In this document: positions 51,796 to 60,252 of the stretch, piece after piece | How the letters are laid out: each line of letters opens with the position of its first letter | Position numbering within the stretch: the stretch's first letter is position 1 | DNA from: Firm-04 sp045596625 | Lineage (GTDB): Bacteria > Bacillota > Clostridia > Oscillospirales > Ruminococcaceae | NCBI GenBank assembly: GCA_045596625.1 | Contig: JAZOCU010000054.1 | Coordinates: 372,001 to 436,000 of the forward strand | DNA: 64,000 nt | Direction: 5' to 3' | Translations under genes and position numbers: made by a program | The notes under the pieces: model-generated | Databases searched by the model: none | What the model was told of the DNA's origin: nothing | The model's input: only the letters and a program-made list of their open reading frames with translations

Positions 51796-52505
51796 GTCGG
51801 GCTGCATGGATAGACAGGGTTTTGGATTTTTGCTATCCGAACCGCTGTAATTGCTGCGGCAGCTTGATTCCCTATTATGCGATGATCTGTGAAGAATGCC
51901 GTATGCAGCTGGAAAAGCTTACGATTTCCTATGCCGATTGGTGCAGCAGTGAAGGGGTACAACTAGTTCCGTGGCAGCATTTGATCACGGTATATTCCTA
52001 TCAGACACCGGCCAGAGAGGGGATTCTTGCAATGAAGGAGGGACATCGTCAGTTTGCAATACATCTGGCACAGAAGCTTTCCTTGATCGCAGTGAAAGAA
52101 CTGCCGCTTTCCAAGATCGATTTTGTGACATGGGTGCCCATTGCAAAACGTCGTCGTGCAGAGCAGGGCTATGGACATAGCGAATATCTTGCAAAGCAGC
52201 TTGCAGCAAGATTGTATCTCCCTATACGCGGTGATTTGTTGACGCAGGAGCATACACAGCAGCGGCAGCATCATCACAAAACGGCCAAAGAACGAAAAGC
52301 ATTCGCAGAACGCTTTCATAAGACAAGTGCAGATGTAACCGGAAAAACGATCTTACTTTGTGATGATGTTCTTACGACAGGACATACAATGCGGCGATGT
52401 GCATCACTTTTGCAGGAAATGGGTGCACAGACTATTTACGGAGCAGTTGGCGCCTGCCGTCTGATCGAACGGCAGAGTTCTATTCCCAAAGGAGATATTG
52501 AATGA
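51792..52505 (+). CDS. comF: ComF-family phosphoribosyltransferase-like protein
   Basis: 237 residues. N-terminal zinc ribbon (CYPNRCNCCGSLI, ICEEC) and a C-terminal phosphoribosyltransferase fold with the PRPP loop ILLCDDVLTTGHT. In competent bacteria ComF acts in DNA uptake; here it may have another role, since no other competence genes are visible. Overlaps recD2 (4 nt) and the next gene (4 nt). Confidence 0.92.
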   Translation: MSRAAWIDRVLDFCYPNRCNCCGSLIPYYAMICEECRMQLEKLTISYADWCSSEGVQLVPWQHLITVYSYQTPAREGILAMKEGHRQFAIHLAQKLSLIAVKELPLSKIDFVTWVPIAKRRRAEQGYGHSEYLAKQLAARLYLPIRGDLLTQEHTQQRQHHHKTAKERKAFAERFHKTSADVTGKTILLCDDVLTTGHTMRRCASLLQEMGAQTIYGAVGACRLIERQSSIPKGDIE

Positions 52506-52993
52506 AGAACGAATATCGGTTCCGCTTGGCAGAGCAAAGAGATCTTCCTGCATTGATTGCCTTGCGGCTGGCGTATTTTGAAGAAGAATTCGGAACACTA
52601 TCTTCGGAGCAGCTGGATGCGATCCGCAATCAGCTTCCGAGATATTTTGCAGAGCATCTGGGCGTAGACTGCTTTGCCTTTGTTGCAGAGACAGCAGCCG
52701 GCGAGATCGTTGCCAACACCATACTTTGCTGCGAGGAGAAGCCTGCCAATCCCTTTTTTCCGAATGGAAAAAGCGGTACCGTACTGGGTGTCTATACGAT
52801 GCCCGATCATCGCAGAAAAGGGATCGCAGCAGCTCTGATGCAGCGATTGATGAAACAGGCACGGCGGCAATCCTTGGATGTGGTACGGCTTACAGCAAGT
52901 GCCATGGGTCGATCTGTATATGCCGGGATCGGATTTCAGGAAAAGATACAGCAGGATACGCCGATGGAATTTTCCTTATGGCAGGAAAGATAG
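52502..52993 (+). CDS. GNAT-family N-acetyltransferase
   Basis: 163 residues. Acetyl-CoA loop RRKGIAAALMQRLM with the preceding strand TVLGVYTMPDHR, and C-terminal YAGIGFQ. The acceptor is unknown. It overlaps comF by 4 nt and is followed 24 bp later by the mreB-type gene. Its ATG is preceded by AAAGGAGA inside comF. Confidence 0.88.
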   Translation: MKNEYRFRLAEQRDLPALIALRLAYFEEEFGTLSSEQLDAIRNQLPRYFAEHLGVDCFAFVAETAAGEIVANTILCCEEKPANPFFPNGKSGTVLGVYTMPDHRRKGIAAALMQRLMKQARRQSLDVVRLTASAMGRSVYAGIGFQEKIQQDTPMEFSLWQER

Positions 52994-53017
52994 AAAAACG
53001 AAAAGGGGACAATGTTT

Positions 53018-54037
53018 ATGGATATCGGAATTGATCTTGGTACAGCTAATATCATTATGACGACCAACAAAAAAGGTGTGGTGATCAATGAGCCATCCGT
53101 GATTGCCTATAACAAACGAACAGAGCGCGTGGTTGCGGTAGGTACGGAAGCGTATCGTATGGAAGGTCGTGCGCCGGAGCATATTGCGGTAGTCCATCCG
53201 CTGCAGAATGGTGTGGTATCGGATGATATTTTGACACAGGCATTGATGCGTGAGCTGATTTCGGTAGTTGCGGCACATCCTGTTGTTAAGCCGAGAATTG
53301 TGGTTTGCATTCCATCGCTGATCACCGAAGTGGAGCGCCGCGCGATTCTGGATGCAGCAACCGGAACAGGATTTCGCAAGGTGCACCTGATTCGTGAGCC
53401 GCTGGCAGCACTGCTGGGTGCGGGCATTCCGATCAACCGGCCTGTGGGGCATATGGTTGTAGATATCGGCGGCGGTACTACGGATGTTGCTGTCGTTTCC
53501 ATGAACGGCATCGTTACGGCACGTTCCATTAAGATCGCAGGCAACCATCTGGATCAGTCTATTATTCGCTATGTACAGAATAAATATCAGCTGTTGCTTG
53601 GAAAAAAATCCGCTGAGGAACTGAAGATTGCCTTGTGTAATCTGTATGATCCCAGCGATGATGTATTGCATACGGTAAAGGGCAGACATGTCACCAGAGG
53701 ACTGCCGGATCAGTGCGATTTGAGTGAAATAGAGCTGTTTGAGGCAATTGAGGATGATATCGTTGCAATTACGGAGATGATCCGCAGAGTGCTGGAAGAG
53801 ACACCGCCGGAGCTGGTGGGCGATATCTATCAGAACGGAATTCTGCTTACGGGCGGTGGTGCTTGCCTGGGCGGTCTGGAACAATACCTCAGACGGACAT
53901 TGGGGGTTCACTGCCGGATCGCCAAGGAGCCTCTGACCTGTGTGGCGAGAGGAACGGCCAAGGCGTTTCGCCATCGTGATATGCTGCTGGATGGCTTTGA
54001 GCGAATTGAGAGCTATGAAGCAATGCATGAGGTATAA
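53018..54037 (+). CDS. mreB: MreB/Mbl-family actin-like protein
   Basis: 339 residues. Actin-fold phosphate loops: DIGIDLGTANI and MVVDIGGGTTDVAVVS; adenosine loop LLTGGGACLGGLEQYL; IREPLAALLGAG also fits. MreB forms filaments that guide lateral cell-wall growth. mreC and mreD do not follow, so this is probably a second copy of the Mbl kind. ATG 53018 is chosen since AAGGGG is 9 nt upstream; ATG 53012 is too close to it. Confidence 0.9.
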   Translation: MDIGIDLGTANIIMTTNKKGVVINEPSVIAYNKRTERVVAVGTEAYRMEGRAPEHIAVVHPLQNGVVSDDILTQALMRELISVVAAHPVVKPRIVVCIPSLITEVERRAILDAATGTGFRKVHLIREPLAALLGAGIPINRPVGHMVVDIGGGTTDVAVVSMNGIVTARSIKIAGNHLDQSIIRYVQNKYQLLLGKKSAEELKIALCNLYDPSDDVLHTVKGRHVTRGLPDQCDLSEIELFEAIEDDIVAITEMIRRVLEETPPELVGDIYQNGILLTGGGACLGGLEQYLRRTLGVHCRIAKEPLTCVARGTAKAFRHRDMLLDGFERIESYEAMHEV

Positions 54038-54055
54038 TGAAAGGAGCAGCTGCAT

Positions 54056-55243
54056 ATGCAAATGAAAAAGAGAGTCTTTCTGATTGTATTGGATAGCCTT
54101 GGCGTAGGGGAACTGCCCGATGCAGAACAATATGGAGATGCCGGCAGCAATACCTTGCGTGCATTGGTGCAAAGCGGTGCACTTTCTGTCCCGAATTTGC
54201 AGCAGATGGGTCTGTTTCATATTGATGGAATCGACTGTGGTGTGCCGCAAGGCATTCCTGCAGCTGCCTATGGCAAATGTGCAGAGCGTTCTTCCGGAAA
54301 GGATACCACAACCGGCCACTGGGAGCTTGCCGGTCTGATCTCTACAAGACCTATGCCGACATTTCCGGATGGATTTCCTTCGGCGGTGATCGAGGCACTG
54401 CGTGAGGCAACAGGACGGGAGATTCTTTGCAATTTGCCGTATTCGGGCACAAAGGTGATTGCCGATTACGGTGAGGAACATCTGAAAACCGGTGCACTGA
54501 TCGTATATACCTCTGCGGACAGTGTATTGCAGATTGCGGCACATGAATCGCTGATATCGCCGGAAGAGCTTTATGAGATCTGCCGCAAAGCAAGAGCGAT
54601 CATGCAGGGAGAATATGCCGTCGGACGGATCATTGCAAGACCGTTTATCGGAGAAGCGCCTGATTTTGTCCGCACTGCCAATCGGCATGATTTTTCAGTG
54701 GCACCGTTTGCGCCGACGCTGTTGGATCTGCTGAAGGCACAAGGCAAGGATGTGATCTCGATAGGTAAAATTGTGGATATTTTTGCAGAGCGGGGCATTA
54801 CAGAAAGCTATCGTACGGTTTCCAATGCAGACGGCATGGAGAAAACCTGCAATATTGCCGCACAGTGTGATTTCGATGGGCTTTGCTTTGTCAATCTGGT
54901 GGAATTTGACAGTGCGTATGGGCATCGCAATGATATTGCAGGCTATACGGCTGCACTCAATGACTTTGATCGGGATCTGGGCAGATTACTGCCGCTGCTG
55001 AAAGAGGAGGACCTGTTGATCCTCACGGCGGATCATGGCTGTGATCCGGCAACGGCAAGCACCGATCATTCCCGTGAATATATTCCCCTGCTGCTTTATG
55101 GCAATGGAATTGGAGCGATCAATTTTCATACCAGAGACGGTTTTTCCGATGTGGCACAGACGATCTGTACGGTATTGGGGATAGATGGCAGCTGTCTTGC
55201 AGGCACTTCACTTGGAGACGTACAGGGATTGCTTTCGGAGTAA
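54056..55243 (+). CDS. deoB: Phosphopentomutase
   Basis: 395 residues. Alkaline-phosphatase superfamily metal sites: VLDSLGVGELPDA at the N-terminus, SSGKDTTTGHWELAG with the phospho-Thr, and ILTADHGCDP and TDHSREYIPLL near the end. It interconverts ribose 1-phosphate and ribose 5-phosphate in nucleoside salvage. AAAGGAG is 9 nt before ATG. Between mreB and a flavin reductase; no deoC or pnp nearby. Confidence 0.95.
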   Translation: MQMKKRVFLIVLDSLGVGELPDAEQYGDAGSNTLRALVQSGALSVPNLQQMGLFHIDGIDCGVPQGIPAAAYGKCAERSSGKDTTTGHWELAGLISTRPMPTFPDGFPSAVIEALREATGREILCNLPYSGTKVIADYGEEHLKTGALIVYTSADSVLQIAAHESLISPEELYEICRKARAIMQGEYAVGRIIARPFIGEAPDFVRTANRHDFSVAPFAPTLLDLLKAQGKDVISIGKIVDIFAERGITESYRTVSNADGMEKTCNIAAQCDFDGLCFVNLVEFDSAYGHRNDIAGYTAALNDFDRDLGRLLPLLKEEDLLILTADHGCDPATASTDHSREYIPLLLYGNGIGAINFHTRDGFSDVAQTICTVLGIDGSCLAGTSLGDVQGLLSE

Positions 55244-55255
55244 GGAGCATAAGCG

Positions 55256-55849
55256 ATGGGAAAAGTATTTTGGAATGGCGGTGCGCTGCTTGGCCCTGTA
55301 CCGCCCGTATTGGTCACCTGTGGTACTGTGGAGCATCCGAATGCCATTACAATCGGCTGGACCGGAATCACTTCAACGCATCCGCCGATGACATATATTT
55401 CTGTGCGGCCCAGTCGGTATTCCTATGAGCTGATTGAAAAAAGCGGCGAGTTTGTGATCAATCTGACCACTACCGCCATGTGTCGGCAGGTGGATTTCTG
55501 CGGAGTCAAAAGCGGCAGAGATCTGGATAAGCTCTCGGCCTGTGGATTTCATGCAGCACCGGCAAAGGGTGTCGCTGCACCGCTTATAGAGGAATCCCCT
55601 TTGAGCCTCGCTTGTGTGGTGAAACAAAAAATACCGCTCGGCTCACATGATATGTTCCTTGCGGAAATCGTGAGCGTTGCGGTAGAGGAAAAGTATATTG
55701 ACAGCAAGGGGAAGCTGAATTTACAGCAATGCGGCCTTGCTGCATATGCACATGGAGAATACTTTGCTTTGGGACGAAAGATCGGCAGTTTTGGATATTC
55801 GGTAAAGAAGCATAAATCCAAGCCAAAGCAGAAAAAGTCTCAGCCTTGA
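55256..55849 (+). CDS. Flavin reductase-like FMN-binding protein
   Basis: 197 residues. The split-barrel FMN pattern appears in VLVTCGTVEHPNAITIGWTG, YISVRPSRYSYELI and EFVINL. Members reduce flavins or bind FMN; physiological role is unknown. A basic Lys-rich tail is present. AAGGAG precedes the ATG, 12 bp after deoB. Its last 10 bp overlap convergent rsmA, with no terminator between. Confidence 0.85.
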   Translation: MGKVFWNGGALLGPVPPVLVTCGTVEHPNAITIGWTGITSTHPPMTYISVRPSRYSYELIEKSGEFVINLTTTAMCRQVDFCGVKSGRDLDKLSACGFHAAPAKGVAAPLIEESPLSLACVVKQKIPLGSHDMFLAEIVSVAVEEKYIDSKGKLNLQQCGLAAYAHGEYFALGRKIGSFGYSVKKHKSKPKQKKSQP

Positions 55850-56709
55850 GCCAAAAGGTTTGTGATTGTATGGGAAAGTGCCAGCAGTGTTTGCATATCC
55901 AGTTGTTCAAAGCGAACGGTTTCTGCAAGACCGCATTGTGCAAATGCTTCCGAGAGCAGAGCTTTTGTGCAGTTGAGTCCGGCAGAAAGTGCATTCATTG
56001 CAGTTTTGCGTCGCTGTGCAAAGCCTGCCTTCACCATTTTTAGCAGAGGCTCTACTTCCTCAGCAGCACAAAGCAGTGTTTCATGCGGCGTAATGCGGAT
56101 CACAGCAGAATCTACATTGGGTGCAGGATAAAACGAGTCTCTGGGAACATCCATGAGATATTCGGCTTGCCCCCGAAGCTGTACGGCAACCGTGACTGCA
56201 CCTGCAGCACGGGAACCTACCTGTGCACAAAGACGATCGGCAGCCTCTTTTTGCACCATAACGGTCATGGATACAAAAGGAACTTCCGATTCCAGCAGAT
56301 ACATGAGGATCGGGGAAGTAATATAATAGGGCAGATTGGCGCAGAATGCTACAGGAAGGTCTCCGAACTGCTCTGCAAACAGTTGTTTCAGATCCAGCTT
56401 GAGAATATCGCCCCATATGACATTGGTATTTCGGAATTCACTCAGCGTTTCTTTTAATACCGGCTGCAAACGGTGATCGATTTCGACAGCGGTGACTTTT
56501 TCAGCATATTGAGCCAGCTGTTGTGTCAGCACGCCAAAGCCCGGTCCCACCTCCAATGCAGCACAGCCATGATGAGGGATGCCGTATTCTGCGATGGCAG
56601 GACATACAGTAGGATCAATGAGAAAATTCTGTCCCAATCCTTTTGAAAAGGAAAAAGAATGCCGTTTGGCAATGGAACGGATCGTTTGCATATCGGTTAA
56701 ATTCAGCAT
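55840..56709 (-). CDS. rsmA: 16S rRNA dimethyladenosine transferase RsmA (KsgA)
   Basis: 289 residues. FSKGLGQNFLID near the N-terminus, SAM motif ALEVGPGFGVLTQQLA, catalytic CANLPYYITSPIL, and FYPAPNVDSAVIRI. It dimethylates A1518 and A1519 of 16S rRNA. ATG 56709 follows GGGAG by 8 nt; the frame upstream to 56760 crosses the opposite promoter region and is rejected. Monocistronic and divergent from the dCMP deaminase. Confidence 0.95.
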   Translation of the reverse strand: MLNLTDMQTIRSIAKRHSFSFSKGLGQNFLIDPTVCPAIAEYGIPHHGCAALEVGPGFGVLTQQLAQYAEKVTAVEIDHRLQPVLKETLSEFRNTNVIWGDILKLDLKQLFAEQFGDLPVAFCANLPYYITSPILMYLLESEVPFVSMTVMVQKEAADRLCAQVGSRAAGAVTVAVQLRGQAEYLMDVPRDSFYPAPNVDSAVIRITPHETLLCAAEEVEPLLKMVKAGFAQRRKTAMNALSAGLNCTKALLSEAFAQCGLAETVRFEQLDMQTLLALSHTITNLLAQG

Positions 56710-56746
56710 AGGATACTCCCGATTATAAAAGAATTGACAAAAACAC

Positions 56747-56775
56747 TTGCAATTTGACACAGCATCTGTTATACT
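56747..56775 (+). promoter_or_regulatory. Promoter of the dCMP deaminase gene
   Basis: TTGCAA, 17-nt spacer, TATACT; start near 56782, leader about 54 nt. Confidence 0.72.
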
Positions 56776-56835
56776 GTTATCAAAGCGGTGGATCGATATG
56801 ACTCCCCTGCCCTGAAAAAACGAGGAGGTTGCGTA

Positions 56836-57330
56836 ATGAAACGCAGAGATAAGATCAATTATTATTTAGATATTGCAGAAGTGGTGCTGGAACGCAGCAC
56901 TTGTTTGCGCCGCAAATTCGGTGCGATTATTGTAAAGAATGATGAAATCATTTCCACAGGATATGTTGGTGCACCGCGCGGCAGAAAGAATTGCTGCGAT
57001 ATTGATTATTGTCAACGTGAAAAGCTGGGTGTACCAAAGGGTGAGCGTTATGAGCTTTGTCGCAGTGTGCACGCAGAAGCCAATGCGATCATCAGTGCAA
57101 GCCGTGCAGATCTGATCGGTTCAACCTTATATCTTGCCTGCCATGATGCAAGAACCAATGAACTGGATGGCAATGTAGAGCCGTGTTCTATGTGCAAGCG
57201 GCAGATTCTCAATGCCGGTATCGAGATGGTGGTGATCCGCCAGACCCATGATACATATCGTCATATTTGTGTAGCGGATTGGGTGGATAATGACGAATCG
57301 CTTGCAGAAGAGCTGCGCGGCGGCTATTGA
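56836..57330 (+). CDS. dCMP deaminase family protein (ComEB-like)
   Basis: 164 residues. Zinc site VHAEANAII (His, catalytic Glu) and PCSMCKRQI (two Cys); SCSARRFGAII-type start is seen here as CLRRKFGAIIV. dCMP deaminases supply dUMP for dTTP synthesis. The Cys-rich insert around NCCDIDYC is common in this group. GAGGAGG precedes the ATG. Monocistronic, followed by a terminator. Confidence 0.9.
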   Translation: MKRRDKINYYLDIAEVVLERSTCLRRKFGAIIVKNDEIISTGYVGAPRGRKNCCDIDYCQREKLGVPKGERYELCRSVHAEANAIISASRADLIGSTLYLACHDARTNELDGNVEPCSMCKRQILNAGIEMVVIRQTHDTYRHICVADWVDNDESLAEELRGGY

Positions 57331-57363
57331 GCTTTATTTCCCATAACGGATATAACAAACCAG

Positions 57364-57391
57364 AGGCACAGGAACCTTCCTGTGCCTTTTT
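57364..57391. terminator. Terminator between the dCMP deaminase and VanZ-like genes
   Basis: 11-bp stem AGGCACAGGAA / TTCCTGTGCCT with a tiny CC loop, then TTTT. Serves the plus-strand deaminase and probably the minus-strand VanZ-like gene. Confidence 0.85.
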
Positions 57392-57394
57392 GTG

Positions 57395-57907
57395 TTATGT
57401 GGTTTTGCGATTGCGGTAACTGCGCTGTATTCGCAGTACAATGCGATGCAGCAGCGTGATGCATGCAATACCCGTTGCTGCGCCGACAAAATCAATACAG
57501 ATATCACGCAGTTCACAGCTTCTGCCATCAGAAAACATCTGATGGATCTCATCGCTGACAGCGTACAGTAAGCATAGCAAAATAGGCAGCAGGATCCGCC
57601 ATTTTGGACAATCCTCAGATCGCCAATGCCCGAAGCGCAAAGTGGATGTCCAGAGAATGCCTAATACTGCATAGATGGAAAAGTGTGCAAATTTGCGAAA
57701 AATCGTATGGAACGCATCCAGCTTCTCAGCCTGTGCATGAGGCGAAAGACTGTTCCAATCCGGAGTGAACAGCGCAAGAATAGATTGCAGCATTCCTCCG
57801 CTGAGATTACCGGAAACAGAAGCGCTTTGCGCTGACAGACGGAAGATCAGCACCATCCAGAAGATCGTTGCGCTCCACAGGAAAAGCTTTTTCAGCTTTT
57901 CTCCCAA
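57395..57907 (-). CDS. VanZ-like family membrane protein
   Basis: 170 residues. Typical VanZ pattern: RLSAQSASVSGNLSG after TM1, FRKFAHFSIYAVLGILW in the second span, YAVSDEIHQMFSDGRSCELRDICIDFVGA near the end. VanZ gives low-level teicoplanin resistance in enterococci; most homologues have unknown jobs and are not resistance genes. TTG 57907 is the likely start, overlapping the preceding gene by 16 nt; no good SD is seen. Confidence 0.85.
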   Translation of the reverse strand: MGEKLKKLFLWSATIFWMVLIFRLSAQSASVSGNLSGGMLQSILALFTPDWNSLSPHAQAEKLDAFHTIFRKFAHFSIYAVLGILWTSTLRFGHWRSEDCPKWRILLPILLCLLYAVSDEIHQMFSDGRSCELRDICIDFVGAATGIACITLLHRIVLRIQRSYRNRKTT

Positions 57908-58338
57908 GTTTCACGCTCTTTTCTGATCTGAACAAGTGCAGCATTGATCTGTGCCTCTGTATTGCTCAGAGATTGCAGCACATAGGCAGCGGTTGCCTGC
58001 TTGGTTTCATCGCACTTGGTTTTGGTTTTTGCCAGCAGCTCATGTGCTTTGCGCTTGGTTTCAGCCAGAATCGCACTTTCAGAGACAATTGCCTTTGCAC
58101 GTTCTTCCGCAGTTCGTACGACTTCCTCGGCTTTTTGCTGTGCTTCATTCATGAGACGGTCACGATCGTAATCAATGAGCTTTGCCCTTTTGATTTCCTG
58201 GGGAAGATTGAGGCGGATATCGTTAATCAGCTCACGCAAACGATCGCCATCAATGACGACCTTATGAGCTGCCAGAGGAAATGCTCGGGATTTTTCAAGC
58301 ATTTCGTCCATTTCATCCAAGATTTCATCTACGTTCAT
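57892..58338 (-). CDS. Coiled-coil protein (DivIVA or V-ATPase subunit H-like), unknown function
   Basis: 148 residues, nearly all helix: an N-terminal MNVDEILDEMDEMLEKSRAF, then a long heptad-like coiled coil (about 60-145) rich in Ala, Glu, Lys. No catalytic motif. It resembles small coiled-coil proteins often labelled ATPase in Clostridia without proof. GAAAGGA is about 10 nt before the ATG. Between coaD and the VanZ-like gene on the same strand, so probably co-transcribed. Confidence 0.7.
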   Translation of the reverse strand: MNVDEILDEMDEMLEKSRAFPLAAHKVVIDGDRLRELINDIRLNLPQEIKRAKLIDYDRDRLMNEAQQKAEEVVRTAEERAKAIVSESAILAETKRKAHELLAKTKTKCDETKQATAAYVLQSLSNTEAQINAALVQIRKERETWEKS

Positions 58339-58374
58339 GGTCTTACATCCTTTCTGATGGTTTGTTTTTGGGGA

Positions 58375-58884
58375 TTATTGTGTATGCTGCTGTCCAAGAC
58401 GCTCTTGAATCAGCGGCAGGATTTCCGGTGAAACGAAGCTGGAGATATCTCCACCCAGGCTTGCGATCTGTTTGACAACGCTGGAGCTGAGATACATATT
58501 TTCTGCGGCGGTTGTCAAAAAGACGGTTTCCGCAGCAGGATATAGCTTTTTGTTGGCAAGTGCCATCTGGAATTCGTATTCAAAGTCACTGACTGCGCGC
58601 AGACCCTTGACGATTGCAATGGCACCGACACGACGAACATAATTGGCAAGCAGCTCACCATCGAGTATATCAATGATGACATTCTGATATTGTGAAGTCA
58701 CTGCTTCGATCATCAGCAGACGTTCCTTGAGTGTGAAGGAAGGATTTTTGGCAAGGTTGGTTGAAACCAATACAATGACCTTGTCAAAGAGCTTGCTTGC
58801 ACGGCCGATGATATCCAGATGTCCCAATGTAACGGGGTCAAAGCTGCCGGGACAAACTGCGACACGGCGCACAGAATCGGACAT
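58375..58884 (-). CDS. coaD: Phosphopantetheine adenylyltransferase
   Basis: 169 residues. Nucleotidyltransferase motif PGSFDPVTLGHLDII with the GHxDII form of the HxGH motif; VKGLRAVSDFEYEFQMALANK and the C-terminal LSSSVVKQIASLGGDI are family marks. It makes dephospho-CoA from 4'-phosphopantetheine and ATP. AAAGGAG precedes the ATG. It follows rsmD by 26 bp, the usual pairing in Firmicutes. Confidence 0.95.
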   Translation of the reverse strand: MSDSVRRVAVCPGSFDPVTLGHLDIIGRASKLFDKVIVLVSTNLAKNPSFTLKERLLMIEAVTSQYQNVIIDILDGELLANYVRRVGAIAIVKGLRAVSDFEYEFQMALANKKLYPAAETVFLTTAAENMYLSSSVVKQIASLGGDISSFVSPEILPLIQERLGQQHTQ

Positions 58885-58910
58885 TGCAGTCTCCTTTCAG
58901 CATAGTTTCC

Positions 58911-59477
58911 TCAAACGGATTCCGAGACGGCTTCGGTTGATTCCTCGCCGCAATAGATAGTTACAGATATTTTACCATACTTTTTCTGCTTTTTCAAGTC
59001 AAAATTTGCGATTTTTGCAGGCAATTTCAATTCCGGTTCGTGTTCGCAGACAAGAATGCCGTTTTTTTGCATATGCGGGATCAGCATTGGCAGAATTTCG
59101 GGCAGGATATTTTTGCCGTAAGGCGGATCAAGAAATGCGATGTCGAAGGTTTCGCGGCAGCGCATTAGGAATACCTGTGCATCGGTGCAAAGAAGCTGGG
59201 CACGATCTGTGAAGCCGCAGGCAGTGATATTCTGCTGTATGACCTGGAATGCTTTTCGGTTGGCTTCTACCAAAGTAGCGTGGGCTGCACCTCGGCTGAG
59301 TGCTTCGATGGCAAGCTGGCCGCTGCCGGCAAACAGATCCAGCACTCGTGCGCAGGGCAGATCGAATTGTATTGCAGAGCAGATCGCTTCCTTGACAAGA
59401 TCGGTGGTCGGGCGAGTGTCCAGACCATCCGGTGCCAGAAGTTTTCTGCCTCGTGCAGAACCGGTAATGACACGCAT
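58911..59477 (-). CDS. rsmD: 16S rRNA m2G966 methyltransferase RsmD
   Basis: 188 residues. MRVITGSARGRKLLAP start, RPTTDLVKEAICSAIQ, SAM site VLDLFAGSGQLAIEALSRGA, and the catalytic FLDPPYG. It methylates G966 of 16S rRNA. The start is fixed by GAAAGGAAG about 11 nt upstream; the longer frame to 59558 is rejected because it overlaps the GH25 gene. Sits before coaD. Confidence 0.94.
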   Translation of the reverse strand: MRVITGSARGRKLLAPDGLDTRPTTDLVKEAICSAIQFDLPCARVLDLFAGSGQLAIEALSRGAAHATLVEANRKAFQVIQQNITACGFTDRAQLLCTDAQVFLMRCRETFDIAFLDPPYGKNILPEILPMLIPHMQKNGILVCEHEPELKLPAKIANFDLKKQKKYGKISVTIYCGEESTEAVSESV

Positions 59478-59502
59478 AACGTATCTTCCTTTCTGATATG
59501 AG

Positions 59503-60252
59503 TTATGATTGAATCCCGAATGCGGCAGTAAATTCTTCCATTGTGCCGCAATATGCATTCAGATCAATGAAGGCCTCATCTCCCTCATAGCCATCCAGCA
59601 AGCCTCTGGGATTATACTGCCAGAAGCACCATTTCGGTTCATAGGAAGAAGAAGGCGGTGTAAAGATACTGCGGATCCAGAGGATATACTCAAGATCGGT
59701 ATCTTTCAGATAGGTTTCCCAGCATTGATGGGTGGTATAAATGATTGGTGTTTTGCCGTAATGCTCAGACAGCGCCGACAGCATATAGCGCAGATTCTCT
59801 CGCACGGTTTCTGCATCGGGGAGATTATCGGAGCGATAAAACTCCAGATCAATGACCGGCGGCATTGCATCGGCTTCGTTCGGAACAGTACGGATGAAGT
59901 TTTCTGTTTGGGTATCTGCACCGCTGTCGAAACTGAAGAAGTGATAAGCGCCGGTATACAACCCTGCTGCGCGAGCATTTTCCCAATTTTCGTCAAAGCA
60001 GTCATCCACAAGACTCGAACCTTCTGTTGCTTTAATGAAAGCGAAGGTCATATCCTGCGAAGCGATGGTTTCCCAATGGATCGTGCCCTGATAGTGTGAG
60101 ACATCCACACCTCTTATCGGATAGCGGTGTTTTGAGGGCATATTAAACCAAAGCCTGCCGGAAAGTATCAGCAGCACCAGAATCATACACACAAGAAACA
60201 AGCCGCACCATGCCAATATGGTACGCTTCACCTTTTGCGTCATTTGTTTCAT
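59503..60252 (-). CDS. GH25 lysozyme-like muramidase, membrane-anchored
   Basis: 249 residues. One N-terminal helix (about 11-32), then a GH25 barrel: GVDVSHYQGTIHW with the first catalytic Asp, AFIKATEGSS, GAYHFFSF, and PVIDLEF with the catalytic Asp-x-Glu. It cleaves the N-acetylmuramic acid-N-acetylglucosamine bond, acting outside the membrane. No wall-binding repeats. The start overlaps the GH74 stop by 4 nt, so the two are translationally linked. GGGAG is about 9 nt upstream. Confidence 0.92.
   Translation of the reverse strand: MKQMTQKVKRTILAWCGLFLVCMILVLLILSGRLWFNMPSKHRYPIRGVDVSHYQGTIHWETIASQDMTFAFIKATEGSSLVDDCFDENWENARAAGLYTGAYHFFSFDSGADTQTENFIRTVPNEADAMPPVIDLEFYRSDNLPDAETVRENLRYMLSALSEHYGKTPIIYTTHQCWETYLKDTDLEYILWIRSIFTPPSSSYEPKWCFWQYNPRGLLDGYEGDEAFIDLNAYCGTMEEFTAAFGIQS

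Noticed and set aside
52976..54688. A 570-codon open frame on the minus strand opposite mreB and deoB
   Set aside because: It mirrors two clear plus-strand genes, has no recognisable domain and an unnatural Cys/His/Arg-rich composition.
57395..57907. VanZ-like gene as an antibiotic-resistance determinant
   Set aside because: No vanA/B/H/X/R/S genes are nearby and VanZ-like proteins are common in Firmicutes without resistance.
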